From Rhodamnia argentea (taxonomy: Eukaryota > Streptophyta > Magnoliopsida > Myrtales > Myrtaceae), in contig NC_063152.1 in the NCBI RefSeq assembly GCF_020921035.1, positions 23,882,887 through 23,946,886 on the forward strand: 64,000 nt of DNA, read 5' to 3'. Shown piece after piece: positions 22,101 to 35,900 of this stretch (position 1 is its first letter; each line of letters opens with the position of its first letter). Under the pieces are notes generated by a model. The model had not been told where the DNA came from. It searched no databases and worked only from the letters and a program-made list of their open reading frames with translations. Made by a program: the position numbers and the translations under genes.

Positions 22101-25100
22101 TTATTTACTTAAATGCTGGTGAAATTGTTTTAATTAAATAGAATATAACATGTTTTCCTTGTTTGAAATTCCAGTTGAGAAAAGATCATGATGATGCATT
22201 TTGATATAATATTGTTGTCTGCTCAATCATGGGTGGTGGTGGAGCAGATAAAAGAACTTAAGATTATTATCACTAGAAGTGTGGTTGAACAAGGTTTCGT
22301 AAATCAGGCATAGTCAGAGACCCAAATAAATCAACTATTCCTACTGTCATCATCACGTGTTTGAAGCAGGAAATGATGGGAGCCACACAAATAAGGGGAC
22401 AGCAGAAGAATATGAGAGCTCGCGTGCCCAAAACAGTAACAGCCAAACGTTTAAGGATGCCTAATTGAGTGGTTATTGTTACATTGCTCTAGACTCTTCA
22501 ATCATAGACCCTCATTTTACACCATGGATGAAAAATTTTACAGTATCAGAGAAGGTTAGAGCTCTTGGGGAGAATGTATAATGGAGTGTATCCTGCCATT
22601 TTCCCTTCTTGGGCTACATCTAAGGATTTCATGAATGTGCTTAGTAGTTAGTCCCTAAAGAGCACTATATTTGAATGGTAGAATGTTTCCCTGACTTCAG
22701 TACATGGATAATATACATATCTAGGTGGGCAAGATCCACAGAAGTTAATACAAGACTTTCATTGATTTACTGTGCATACACTTATATTTACCTATGTATT
22801 ATCTGAGATAGTGATTTGGGCTCAGTTGACCCCACTAAACGAGATTGAGATTCTTGTTTGCTTAATGGATAAGGCAGGGTAGATGTCTATTGTCAATTCC
22901 TAAAACAGATGTTTGCTTGTGGAACATGAAATTATTATTTTCTCAGTACCTTTTGCCACTTGTTATGCAATTGGTTACATAACCTAGATTATCTAACCGG
23001 TACTGCTGATATGTGTTAATTGGAGTGCCTCATGTAAGCAAGCAGTTGGTGGGTGCCATCGAGGTGTTGATTGTCCAGTTTCTTGTTCCCTAAACATCAT
23101 CCTTATGAAGATTTTCAGCAGCTTTTAGCAGCATAGTTTGTTGCTCGTTGCAGGTTTTTTCTATGCCTGAAACAGCTCTTGGTCTCTTTCCAGACATAGG
23201 TGCCTCATATTTCCTGTCAAGGCTTCCGGGACATTTTGGTAATGGCCAACAACGAAAAGGGCACTTTATTTCCTATCGAGTTTTATGTGTCGATATTAAT
23301 TGAAGATAAAAAGTTTCTAACTTCTGGAAGTATGTAGATATACTTATTGGGTAGAGGTTCAGTTGTTAATTGAGTCAGGAACATTCTACTGGCAGTGCCA
23401 GTGGAGTGCTAGTCCTAACTATGGTTAACTCAGAAACTTACGTTACAACCAAAACGTTTTGAGTTATGGAGTCAACATATCATAAGCTGGTGGACTTTCA
23501 TGTTGTATTCTGCAAAAATAGCAAATTTGCTACTGTGTTGATATGGTATTTCAGAAGATTAGATAACTTGAGATAAGGAAATTTTCCTCAAATCATATGT
23601 CAAGAGGACAAACAGTGCAGTCGATGGAGGCAACAAATGGTACATAATAGTGGTTGTATGGCTAGTTGATGCTACTTAATGAAATGCAGTTTTGACATAC
23701 TTCAGCGACCATCCACTTTTTACACTTTGATTATAACCTGGAGGGTGATGAGAATGTATAATGTTCTTTTTGGTGTTTTGGGTTAAACCTTGGTTTCAGT
23801 TGCTCCTTTATGGAAGATGGGAAAAATTCCCACCTGGAATATGCACATTAAATTTTGTCTTTTTCTTCCCGTTTAAAGCTGAAAGATGAATCACATAATT
23901 GTGACTGCATTCAGTTGTTTTGTGCTTCTGCTGGCACTTCATTTGTGGCTTTGGCATCTTGAAGTTAAAAATCATTAATTACATTGTTTGTGCCTCGACT
24001 TAAATTGTTAATGGCAGTCAGAAATTGCATGAGAGAACTTATGGAAGATATTCCTGATGTTGATTTTGATAGATTTAGATCTACGACTCTATGTTATTTG
24101 ATTTACTGTTTAGAAAAGTGAAGAACCTGATGTGCACATCTTTAACCTGAGGTTCAGGGTTATATTTTTTATTTCTCTGTATCAACCTGCATAATGATGT
24201 TTTTTCTGGATTATCCTTGGTCTTCGATCCTCCTGTATCAAAATTATGGATTCTCTCGGTTTGCAACTAAACCTGATCTTGACATGCAAGAACCATTTTT
24301 CCTTTGCACTAGATTTCAACTTATATACCTTGCAATACTAAAGATAAAAATCTTGCGCTAGATTTCAGCTCTTATAGTCTTGTACTTTCTTGGGAAATTT
24401 ACACATATTTGTGTGTTTTATTTTTTTGGGGGGTCCAAACACATTTGTGTTAGATTATATGTATTCTGTTGCACTTGTTACCCCAGTGTCTTGTCTAAAT
24501 ATTGAAATCTACCATGCTTCTTTGTTATCTGTGCCAGGGGAATATATTGGTCTTACTGGTGCTAGATTGAATGGAGCAGAGATGCTTGCATGTGGCCTTG
24601 CAACTCACTTTGTTCCCTCGGCGGTATCCATCTGCTTTTACTCTAGTTTTATGATTATTGCTTGATGAATGTAGAAGCTACAGGGGGAAAAAGGGAAATA
24701 GACAAAGCACGGATGTCCAATATGATCTTTTGCACTAGAGGTTGTTAGAGAAGTTCTGCCAAAGGAAAGGGGAAGAAGCGTTGTGAGCAAAGAAAAAAGG
24801 AAGTATAGAAGACCATTACAACTTTTACAACTAGCGGTTATTAGAAAAGCATGTCTTGTCCTTCGATTCATTAGATACTCGGAGCTAGGGAAATATACGA
24901 TTGTTTGCAAGAAGAATGTTGTCATGTTGACGGAATGAGATGTGCTGAAAGGTGGATTATTTCTTTATAATGTTTTACAACAGGAAAATGATTTCCTTTC
25001 AAGTCCTTTTATTTTCAGTTATATGTCTTGTTGGAGGGAAAGATCTTCTTTTTTTTTTTTTTTTTTGTGGGGTTGGGGTGGGGTGGGGGTGTGGGGGGGT

Positions 25101-27739
25101 GGGGTGTTGGGGTGGGGGAGAAGGAGTGCATTTGGATTCTAGTATGTTGGCTGGAAATCATATAGGACCCCATTGATACTAATAGATAAAGTAACACTGG
25201 ATATCATTGAATATTACGAGATAAAAGATTCGATGTGCAAATTAGACAGTGTGGCTGAGAGAACTGCTTGCTTGGTGGACGTGCACAAATGAAAGAATTA
25301 GAACTGAATGCGCATTCTAGAAAGCTTCAAGGATATACCTGTCTGTGAGACCAGGGAAATTCAACCTAAGTGGTTCAGACGTGTCGAACAATGGCCTCCT
25401 CATGTTTCATGGATAAAATGTGACTCTTTGGAAGTGGGCCGTGTTAGGATATGTGGATAGACTATGCATACGTTTAAAGTTTTGGGGGAAAATCCTGGCA
25501 TTTGAGGTCTTGTAAGGGATCAAGTCTTCTAAAGATATGTAAGAAGGAATGCTCATGTAAATTATTGTCAGATAGAAGTGAAAATGATTAGCCATATTGT
25601 GATGCTAATTCGGGAATGCTAGGCCAAATGCTAAATTATAATAGTTACCTGTGTTCTTGAGCTGGACAACAGATGTTCATTCTCACTTGTCATTTCCTAT
25701 GGTTTTCTGAATTTTTTTTATATTTTTTATTTTTGTATATTCATGACATTGTTCAGAAACTGCTGTTACTTGAAGCAGCTCTACACGGGGTAGATTCTAG
25801 CGATCAAGCCATAATTGCAGCAATCATTGGTGAATACTCTGAGTTGCCTATGTTGAAAGAGCAAAGTGCAAACCATCGGTTAGTTTTGACCTAACATTTC
25901 CTGTATCTTCTTGTTGAGTTCTCTGAATGGTTTTGTCTAGCAGTCCATGCACAAATGTTCTTATCTAGAAAATTACAAGAAACCTTAAAACTTTATTCAT
26001 GTGGAAAGAGGATAAATTAGTTATAGGTAAAACAAAACACCATGAAAGGAAGAAAGGGAATTAACTGAAGAGAGGTTATTTTTACCAAACCAAGGACTTA
26101 TTGACATAGCACAACTTTGTATCCCCTATGATGTACTATTAACTGTATGTAGACTTCCAACTTTACTCAAGAAGCTTGAGTGGCTAGCGGTGGATCCTGC
26201 TGACTCACTCTCACAATCAATGTCTCATTCATCATTTTCCAATTTTGGTTTTGACAGGTTGGATGTCATCAATAGGTGCTTCTCACGAAGAACAGTGGAG
26301 AACATTCTAGGTGCTCTTGTAAGCTGTTGGTGATTTTGTTCTACATTTCGAGTCCTTGTTGTGTTCATGAGAAAGGGCCTCTGCATATGTACATGCATGA
26401 GCTTTTTTACGGGGTAATTTCTCAATGTTGATCTGTGCATATTATGTCGACTTCAACATTTCCTGGATCTCTATTTTGCAGGAGCGAGAAGCCACAAATA
26501 AGGCAGATGATTGGATCCTTGCCTCAATTCAGTCGTTGAAGAAAGCATCACCAACAAGCCTTAAAATTTCTCTTATATCGGTGAGATTGCCGAATCTTTC
26601 AACAAGATATCAGCAGTGCAATTTTTGACATGACTATAACATGTAAATAATGTGCATCGTGAATAAGCCTGCATGATCTCCATCTAAGATATGCCAACCG
26701 ACTTCTTGTTGTGGTGTCAGCTAACCGTTAAAATGATAATTGATACAACAGAAAATGACATCATTACTGTTTACTTTTCTTCGCTTTTTGCCTCGGATCA
26801 CCTACTGGAACGAGTATCATGACAACTGTATGCTTGATTTAAATTTTAGACATGCAGGTATATGCCAATAATGCCACCATGTGCATTAGTCTCTGACCTG
26901 GATAATGGTCACCAGTATTGATTAAAATGTAGAGAATAAGAATTAACTTAAAGACCTGTGATAGATGGATGAACAATGTAATAGCCAAAATTCATGGTAG
27001 GCTGGGCAGTATTTGCTCATTGACTACTCGAGTCAATGTGGAATAGTAGAATTTGATTCCCTATCCTTTTATAAAGGTCAAAGTGTGTAGAGTATCTCCA
27101 GTCACTCAGTTTGTTCTAAGAGAGCATTTTACTGCAATAGTTAATTAAGTTGCACAATTGCCTTAGTTGATATTGGAGATAAGTGGGGATCTAGGTTAGG
27201 CAGGTGACCTGGTTAAAAATTGCGAAATCGTCATACTTATGAGCATTGATCCGGCAATTGCAGATAAGAGAAGGTCGACTACAAGGAGTTGGCCAATGCC
27301 TTGTACAAGAATACAGAATGGCTTGCCATGTAATGCGAGGCGAAATCAGCAAGGACTTTGTTGAGGTTCTGTAATTAATCAGATGATTAATTAGCAAGGA
27401 CTTTGTATAGTTTCATTTGAATTTGTTGATAAAGTGACACTTTTCCATGTAATGCAGGGCTGCAGAGCCATACTCTTGGATAAGGATAAGAATCCAAAGG
27501 TTTGACAAGCTTTCTTTTCCATTTTCCGGTGTCGTTCCTATTCTTTTTATTCCCTTATAGTGGAGTTGCTTTACAAAGATTTTCATCCTTCTCTTTTGCA
27601 GTGGGATCCTCCTAGATTGGAGCTTGTCAGTGATAAGATGGTAGACAAGTACTTCTCCAAGGTGGATGATGAACACTGGGAGGATCTAAAGCTGCCCCCC
27701 AGATCAAACTTGCCTGCATCTGCTATTGCAAAGCTGTAA
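19123..27739 (+). CDS. CHY1-like 3-hydroxyisobutyryl-CoA hydrolase, peroxisomal, copy A
   Basis: Fourteen exons, all with GT-AG borders and continuous frame: 19123-19161, 19415-19495, 20293-20361, 21193-21256, 21571-21650, 21770-21853, 23154-23238, 24538-24623, 25757-25878, 26258-26318, 26482-26580, 27264-27365, 27458-27499, 27602-27739. The product is 383 residues; Arabidopsis CHY1 is about the same length. It belongs to the enoyl-CoA hydratase/isomerase superfamily. '[11 protein letters not shown]' (64-74) and '[10 protein letters not shown]' (116-125) form the oxyanion-hole and CoA-binding segments. '[10 protein letters not shown]' (144-153) holds the Glu145/Asp153 pair used by these hydrolases. 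It ends in AKL, a type 1 peroxisomal signal, as CHY1 does. Known role of the family: hydrolysis of 3-hydroxyisobutyryl-CoA in valine breakdown, which prevents methacrylyl-CoA build-up. It is roughly 88% identical to copy B by eye. Intact by inspection. Confidence 0.93.
25067..25120 (+). other. G-run tract in intron 8 of CHY1-like gene A
   Basis: A poly(T) run is followed by about ten runs of three to seven G on the coding strand. The pattern fits a G-quadruplex in DNA or in the unspliced RNA. The corresponding intron of copy B lacks it, so it arose after the duplication or was lost from B. Confidence 0.65.
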
Positions 27740-29931
27740 CTCTCGGTATGGCAGATTTTCGCCATCCAATATATTAGGTGGTGCATTAAGGATAACCTGC
27801 ATGATGTGGAACAACTATCAAGATAATGAGTTATCGAAAAGGCTGTCCCTCCAACGATTTTTGACACGATACTACATGAGGCAATGGCTGAAGATAGACG
27901 ATTGAATTATTTTTTTATTGGTTGAAGACGACTGAATATTTAAGTTGTTCCTTGCATTGTACATACAGAGCACTTGCTCCATTCATCAATATGAGGGACT
28001 CTCGTTAATCTTATTTCAGCTCTCTTGATCTTGGTAACCTTCTTAGGAACTAAAATCATGGAAAACATTGCAGTATCTTTTTTTGAGCGAATCATCAATC
28101 TTTTATAGATTTCTGGAAGCAGAATCGCAGTGATCTCATTGAGAAAAGGGTTCTTGCTGTTCAAATTGTTTCAACTGAAAACTTCTACTTTGCATCTAAT
28201 TGGAGATTATGCATACAGAGCGCGTCTCAGATACATGCTTCTGCATGAGTTTGGAGTAACTTATGAATGAATCCTGTCAATTTTCTTGTCGTCTAGCAGC
28301 CGATAGAAGTCCTCTTTCATATTAGGATAGGTAACCATCTATGACGCGGGATGTTCTCGGCTAGCTGGACCATAGTCTGAGAGGAATGTGCTTATAGACG
28401 GCCACCGTCCCTTTGCCGATTGCTCATGTCAGTGTTGAATTAGACCAATACAGTGAGTCAAGCAAAGTGCAAGAGTTTGGAACTGTCTTTGATTGGAAAC
28501 AGAGATCCATTTGCGTTCATCACTAATTTCTGGTTTCCTTCTCTTGTGAAAATGAAGCAGGCTGTGAACACATGTTTGGGTTTAAGTTTGACCCAGGAGG
28601 TTCGTTAATTTTGATGGTAATACGCTGACAAAGTATTATCTCAATCCAAGTCTCTTTTCACTCGTGGCTACGGTAAAAGCATACGATTTAGCATCAAATT
28701 TACCACCACCTTTGGGCAAATTATTTTTTCCAAAGTCGGCTTTGAGATTTAGAAATCAGCAGAGGATTGAAGTCATGAGAAAAACGGGAGTCATATACTA
28801 AAGCTTGTCAATTAGTGCAATGAGAAATAATTATGTCACTGTCTTTAATACAATGACACTCACATCTATTATGAGCCACAAAAAATAAATAACAATTAAA
28901 AATTATTATGAGATATATTCTTTTAATAATTTGTGGTTCACAACATACTGTTACTTTTACAATCACTCAAAAGATTAGTATATTTTTTTACAGTCACTCA
29001 AAGATTGTTATACTTTCATAGTGCAATATAGTTTTTTCGCTAGCTTCGTCCCTTGCCTATCAAAAAACACTAACGTGGCATCTTTTGAACACACATGCGA
29101 TTGGGCGCCATATCAAGAGAAAAGCTTGAAAAAACAACTAGAAGAATAAATTTAGAAGAAAGGGTAGATTACGGTAAAAAATCAAAGATGAAATAATAGT
29201 GCAAAATTGGGGTAAAGTTTCAAAAAAGTCATAAACTTATTATATTAGTACCAATTCAACCTTAAATATTTCAATTGAATCAATTTAGTGCTAAATAATT
29301 TCACATTTTGTACTCATTAAATCTATCATGCAAATTTAGGTAGGAAATTTCTGACGTGGGTATCGATCATTTTACGTGGCATGGTTGACATTGGCATAGA
29401 TCTTTTTTAAATAAATTTTAAATATCTCTTTGTTTTATTTTTTATTAAATTTTTTCCATTTTTTTTTTTTCCTTTCCTTTCTCTTTTTTCTTTTTTCCTT
29501 ATTTCACTTTTCCATCCGCTAACCTCCGTGGTGGCTGATGGAAGTTGTTGGGCGCTGGCAAGGGTTGAGCGAGGGTCCCCTTGTCGAATTTGCAACGATC
29601 CCTTCGTTGACAAGGAAAGGCTAATCCATCCCTCGTCGACCCTCTCCAAAGGCCAACATGGGCGTCCCAATCCTTGCTATCACTGACATTTTGCTTTTAA
29701 ATATTATTTTATGCGATAGTTAAAGAACCTGAAAAATTAAAAATTTGTTTGTGTCTTAGAAAATAAACGATTTGAAAAATATTTTCATAAAAATAAATAA
29801 ATAATATTTTTAATAAATTAATTATTTCAAGTGATATATTACTTTTTTTTTTAAGTGATATGTTCCTTATTAAATGATATTTTCTAAATTATTTATTTTG
29901 TGGCAAACACACGACAATTGTTACGTCCCAG
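27740..29931. other. Intergenic between the two CHY1-like genes
   Basis: It begins with the 3' UTR of copy A. The segment at about 28190-28530 is one of four related 3'-flank copies in this window (others at 38830-39190, 45787-46045 and 56607-56800). The segment 29215-29690 resembles a decayed member of the 'aaaagtcctaaac' MITE family with a poly(T)-rich centre. No gene is recognised. Confidence 0.6.
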
Positions 29932-29981
29932 GAGACGGAGAAGAGAAGGCACTCCTCGCTGTATCGACAAGCACAAGTTCC

Positions 29982-32900
29982 ATGGCTTCCTTCTCCTCCG
30001 CCGGTAGTGGCCAGGAAGATCAGGTACTGTACTGAGATCCATTATTTACAGACAAAGTGCGACTATACTGTGCAGAGAAGCGCCGTATAGGCTTGTGATT
30101 GTTTCTTTCAATGATTGTGGGAGCCGTGAATCCGGTCGGAGGTTCGATGAACTTGTGCTTGTGCTGCTGAGTTTGACTGTCCCTGCGCTTTGAATTGCCC
30201 GTGGGTCGACATGGTCATGGGTCGAAATGACTCTAGGTGTCTAATAAAATCTAATTTGAGCTGGAATTACTGAGAAATGAAGCGTGAGGTGTTGTTCTGC
30301 TGATTGGGGCATTACCATTTTGTTCTCTAGAGCGCCCGAATACCGTTCTCTGGATGATCATGGTAACTGGGTACTAGTCCTTCAAGAACTTGTATTCGAG
30401 ATTTGATTTACTTCGTTCTTTTCGTAGGTTTTGGTGGAGGAGAAGCCGTTTGTGAGAACACTGATACTAAACAGACCCAAGCAACTGAATGCTGCATCGT
30501 ATTATATGGTATGCCTCTTATCTGGCTGCTGGATACTCTGTGTGGTTGGGTCTTCCTTCACTCTTACTATTTGGTTGGGAGTATTTCATGGGGTTCTTTT
30601 GCAACGTTGGTTGCCGATTTGCTGTCTTGCTGTTGTGGCTTTTCAAACTATTCATGGGTGTTGCTTTCTGCGAAATGGTTCGTGTAATTAATTTGTTAGA
30701 GTTTTCCGATAGCACCTGAATCCCTGCATTCTCAATGAAAGGTCTTTCCACAATTCAAAAATATTCATCGCTGTTTATCATACAGGATTAACTAACTTCT
30801 GATGACATTATCCAGTCTACTGTTTCAAGTTTGGTATTATCCTGCTCTTGTATTGCATTTGATGGATACCTTGGAGACTGCATGAGGATTGCCTAAGAGC
30901 TTTAGTAGTCTTCTGCTTAATTTTTTTTTTTTTTTTTTTGGGGGTTTTTATTCTTTCCCTAAGCAAAAAGGAATGTGCACTTTTTATGCGAATTTTGGAA
31001 GCACACATTACAAAAGGTCATAGGGAAAGAAAGTTACTCTATGAGATCAAGAATCAAATCTGGCAATGTCGGCATACATGTCAAGGATGTTGTAAATCCT
31101 GCATAAAATACGTGAGTCTCCTTGTAGCAAGTTCAGCCTATATAGCCTCTTTTTCTTGCACCCACCAAAATATTTCTTTGGAATTGTCATGCAGTAGTAT
31201 TATTGTATATTGTTCTACTTCCTTTTTTTTTAAGTAGTCACCTTGACGGCAGTTGGGTTCTGTTATCATTCCAAATAATTGAAGTACATTTAGGTGACAT
31301 CTTTGACTTCTCATTCTTGTCTCAAACCTCAATAGTTCACGTCGTCAATTAAGCTTGGTTTGCAAACGTTGTTATTGTGTAAGTATTTGTTGCTTTTATT
31401 TGCAGATATCTCGGTTATCAGAACTTTTCCTTCTTTATGAGAGGGATTCTAATGTGAAGTTGGTAATCTTAAAGGTACATTGCTTCCTACAAAGCTTTTT
31501 TTGTTACTGTAAAGAGATCTCAAATTTGCACGAATAGAAGCATGAGAATCATCAGCCTTGAGACCGTCTTTTGGGAGTTTCATAGATTTTTTTTTGGCTG
31601 CAATTTTTTGGGTATTTCATTACAAACATGGGGACTAGTGGTCTGCAAAATGAGAAATATGTAGATTTCTGGAGCATTTTGGAGTTTGATAGCCTTTCCA
31701 ATGTCTTGTTCTGAGTTGCAGTGGGTGTACTCTAGCTTTGATGTTACTGTTGGCTGATTAAGAATTTTGCATTGGTCCTTCTTTTGGAAAGGTAAACAAC
31801 ATAAAGATGTCTGTCGTTCAAGTATTTCATGTAAGTGACAACCAAGTCCATGATTGAAGTACTTCATGGTAGCAATAACAAAATGCTCCATCTCTTTGGG
31901 CTATCCAGCCATACTTCTCTTAATTTTAACATCGCATTAAGAACATTTTGTCAGATTGGTCTTGTTGGCATTCATTGTCATTGAGGAGAGGATTGTTGGC
32001 TCCTTTAGATTGCAAGACCTTAATTATAGATTGACATTGCTAGATCTTGTGGTCATTATCTTCTGTAACAATGTTCTCCTTTCATATTTTGCTTATTTGG
32101 AAATTCAACAAATTTTCTTGGCTCAATATTATTGTTTTGTTGGTGTTTTTGTTTCTGTAGGGCAAGGGGAGAGCTTTTTGTGCTGGTGGTGATGTTGCAA
32201 CTGTTGTGCGTGATATTAACAATGGTACATATCATTTTAGTAGTTTTATGGTTCATCTCATACTGACTGTAAATCAGAAATAGGGCCAAACTGTACTTAT
32301 ATCCTGTTATAAGTCGATGCACTTAAGCATCCAGTTTTCCCTTGTCTCAAGGTAAAGTTTCACGTGTCTATAGTGGCAATCTTGTCGATCCATCCTTCGA
32401 AACATATAAAAAAGATCATGTTGTCCATCAGTTTCAGACGAGGCCTGATCTCTGTCATATGCAATTTATATGGTGTTCATTCGGACTTGGAAAATGTATG
32501 TCGTTGATAATATTGGGATATATTAATGTGCTAGGAAATTGGAAGTCAGGTGCAATCTTCTTTCGGAAGGAGTTTACTTTAAATTATCTGATGGCAACAT
32601 ACAGTAAACCTCAGGTAATTTGATATTGTTGTGCATATCTTTTTGGGGGTTCATAATAGCGACATTGATGTCCGTATATCTGAGGAATCTTCATTTGGAC
32701 TTGCATGTTTAGTCTTACTTTTTATATGCTGGTTTAATGAAGGTTTCGATCTTGAATGGCATTGTCATGGGAGGAGGGGCTGGTTGTTCCATACATGGCA
32801 GTTTACGCGTGGCAACAGAAAATTCGGTATTGCCTCTTTATGTTGGCTTACATTTCTTTTTATTTGTTAGAAAACCTACTGTTATAGTCAAGTTGGGAGT

Positions 32901-35900
32901 GTTGTATCCTGGGAGTCAATGTTGAGGGTGGTGCATAGGTTACTTCTCAGTTTGACCAATTTAGAGAGTCAATTCCTTGAAAAAAGAATCTCTTTTGCGT
33001 TGGATGCTTTGCTGATGTCATTAATCTCGCTTTCCATTTCACTAGTACTGGCTAATCTGCAGCTATGCATTTTGAAACAACATTACCTTTCGCCCAATTC
33101 TGGTGGGTTTGGTTTAGCAAATAAAAGAATTTAGGATTATTATCGCTAGAAGTTAGGTGAATAAGATTTAGTGAAGCACACAGAGTCAGAGACCCAAATA
33201 AATCAGCCATTCCTTCTGTCCAGGTGCTCAAAAGAGTAATTACTGAACATAAAGGAAACTGCATAGTTAAGTGGTTATCCTTACATTGTTCGACACTCTT
33301 CAAGTGTAGACCCTAATTTTAGATCATGAATGGAAACTTTACAGTGTCACTGGAGGGTAGGGTTTCTTCAGGAGAATGTACAATGGAGTGTAGCTTGCCA
33401 TTTTCTACTATGGGGCAATATCTTGGAATTTCATGAACATGCTTAGTCCGTAAAGAGCACGTACTTGAATGGGGAATGTTTCCCTGGCCTTATACAAGGA
33501 TGATATACATATATAGGTTGGCAAGATTCCACAGAAGTCAATACAAGACTAGCATAAATTTACTGTGCATACTCTTATATGTCTTATACATAAACTGATA
33601 TAGTGACTTGAGAGGATCCATTCAGTTGACCCCATTTAACGAGATTGAAATTATTGTTTGCTTAATGGGTAAGACATGGTAGATGTCTATTGGCAATTCT
33701 TAAAACACATAAATGGTTATTTTCTCAGTACCTTTTACCACTTCTTATGCGATTGGGTTACATAACCTGGATTATGTAACCAATACTGCAGATATGTGTT
33801 GATTCATGTGCTTCATGTAAGCAAGCAAGTGGCACGTGCTATTGTGGTTGTTGATTGTCCAGCTTCTTGTTCCTTAAATATCGTTCTTAGCAGGATTTCC
33901 AGCAGCTTTTTATCAGCATTTTTTTGTTTAATCTTATTGCAGGTTTTTGCTATGCCTGAAACAGCTCTGGGTCTCTTTCCAGACGTAGGCGCCTCATATT
34001 TCTTGTCAAGGCTCCCAGGACATTTTGGTAATGACCAACAATAAACAATGGCCCTTTATTTCATATCAGTATTACCAATCAATATTACTTGAAGATTAAA
34101 CGTTTCGAACTTCTGGAAGTATGTTGTAATCCTTATTAGTTAGAGGTTCAGTTGTTATTGTTAACTGGAGCATTCTACTGCTAGTGCTAGTCTGTACTAT
34201 GGATGACTTCAAAACCTAGGCAACAACCAAAACATTTGAGTTCTTGAATCAACAGCTCATAAGCTGGTGGGTTCTGTCTTATAGTCTGCAAATATGGTAG
34301 ATTTTCCTGCCATGTTGAGATGGTATTTAGGAAGCTTATTCTTCTGCAGATTGGGAAGCTTGAGACAGAGAAAATTTCCTCAAATCATATTTTAAGAGGA
34401 CAAACATTGCAATCAATGGAGGCGACAAATGATATATGATAGTGATTATATGCTACTTAATGAAATGCAGGGTCACGGTTGACATACTTTAGCGACCATC
34501 CATTTTTACACTTGGATTAGGATGAGAAGAAAACAAAACTCTTTCTGGTGTTTTTGGGAAAAACCTTGCTTTTGGTCCCTCTTTTATGGGGGATGGTTAA
34601 TTCCCAGATGGAAGATACCCATTGATTCTTTTTCTCTTTTCTTCCATTTGAAGCTGGAAGATGAATCACCTAAGTGGGAAGATAGTCAGTTGTTTTGAGC
34701 TTCTGCTGCTACTTCATTTGTGGCTTTGGGATGGATTAACTTGAATTTGTTAATAGCACTAACAAATTGCTCAAAAGAATTTATTGAAGAGATTCTGGAT
34801 GTTGGTTGTTAGAAAATCCAACCCAAAAGCTTGAGCTAATAAGTGGAGGGAGACTACATGAATATAAAGAGCATTTAGGACCCGTTGTCAAGCAATGTGG
34901 GATATACTTCAACAGTTTTGATAGATTTGGATGTATGATGTTATGCTTTTCAATTTAGCTTTGAGAAGAGAGAAGAATATAATTTGCACATCTTTTATCT
35001 GATATTTCTTGTCAATTAGCCTGCTATTTTATCCTTTTGTATCAAAATAATAGATTAACCCAGTTTGCAACTGAATATGATCTTGACATGGAAGAAGCAT
35101 TTTTCCTGCAGACTAAATTACAGCTCGTATGGCTTGTAATAATAAAGATAAATGTCATGCATTAGGTTCCAGCTCATATATTCTCATACTTTCTTGGGAA
35201 GTTATACGCATTCATGTTCTTGATATACTGTTTCACTTGTTACCCCATTGTCTTGTCTAAGTATTGAACTCTACCGTGCTTCTTGCTTATCTCTGCCAGG
35301 GGAGTATCTTGGTCTTACTGGTGCTAGATTGGATGGAGCCGAGATGCTTGCATGTGGCCTTGCAACTCACTTTGTTCCCTCAGCGGTATCTATCTGCTTT
35401 TACTTCAGTTGTGTGATAATTGCTTGATGAATGTACAAGCTACTGGGGGGAGAAAAGGGAAAAGACAAATCATAGAAGACTACTGGGATTTTTAGTACTA
35501 GAGGTTGTTACAGAAGTTCTGCCCAAGTAAAGGTGAAGTAGTTGTCGGGGAAAAAGGAAAAACAAAGTATTGAAGACCAATACAATCTTTACAACTAGCG
35601 CTTATTAGGGAAAGCATCTATCTTGCGCTGTCCTTCGATTCATTTAATTAGTCAGAGCTAGGGAAATGTCTCATTGCTTACAGGAAGAGTGTTGTAGAAA
35701 AGGTGGAAGAAAATTAGAAAAAGAGCTTTCATCACTACATAGGTTTGAACTTGACATCACTTGATATAATCATGTTTTATGGGAAGTGGCAAGGTTGGAG
35801 ATAGAGATCATGAGAAGAATCAATTCAGTACTATTGCAGATTGTCTGGGGAAGTGCAAAATGGATAGTTTATGGCTGATCTCTCGTACAAGTATGAATTT

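Larger units (their letters stand above)
19071..28530. repeat. Segmental duplication copy A (CHY1-like gene A)
   Basis: From 'ggagacggagaag' at 19071 onward this is collinear with 29932-39190, introns included. The two copies start 10.86 kb apart. Intron lengths differ through small insertions, but every splice junction is kept. Confidence 0.88.

Noticed and set aside
28190-28530. Possible long terminal repeat, since the segment recurs at 38830, 45787 and 56607
   Set aside because: The copies are explained by segmental duplication of a 3' flank. They lack TG/CA ends and primer-binding sites, and nothing between them looks like retroelement genes.
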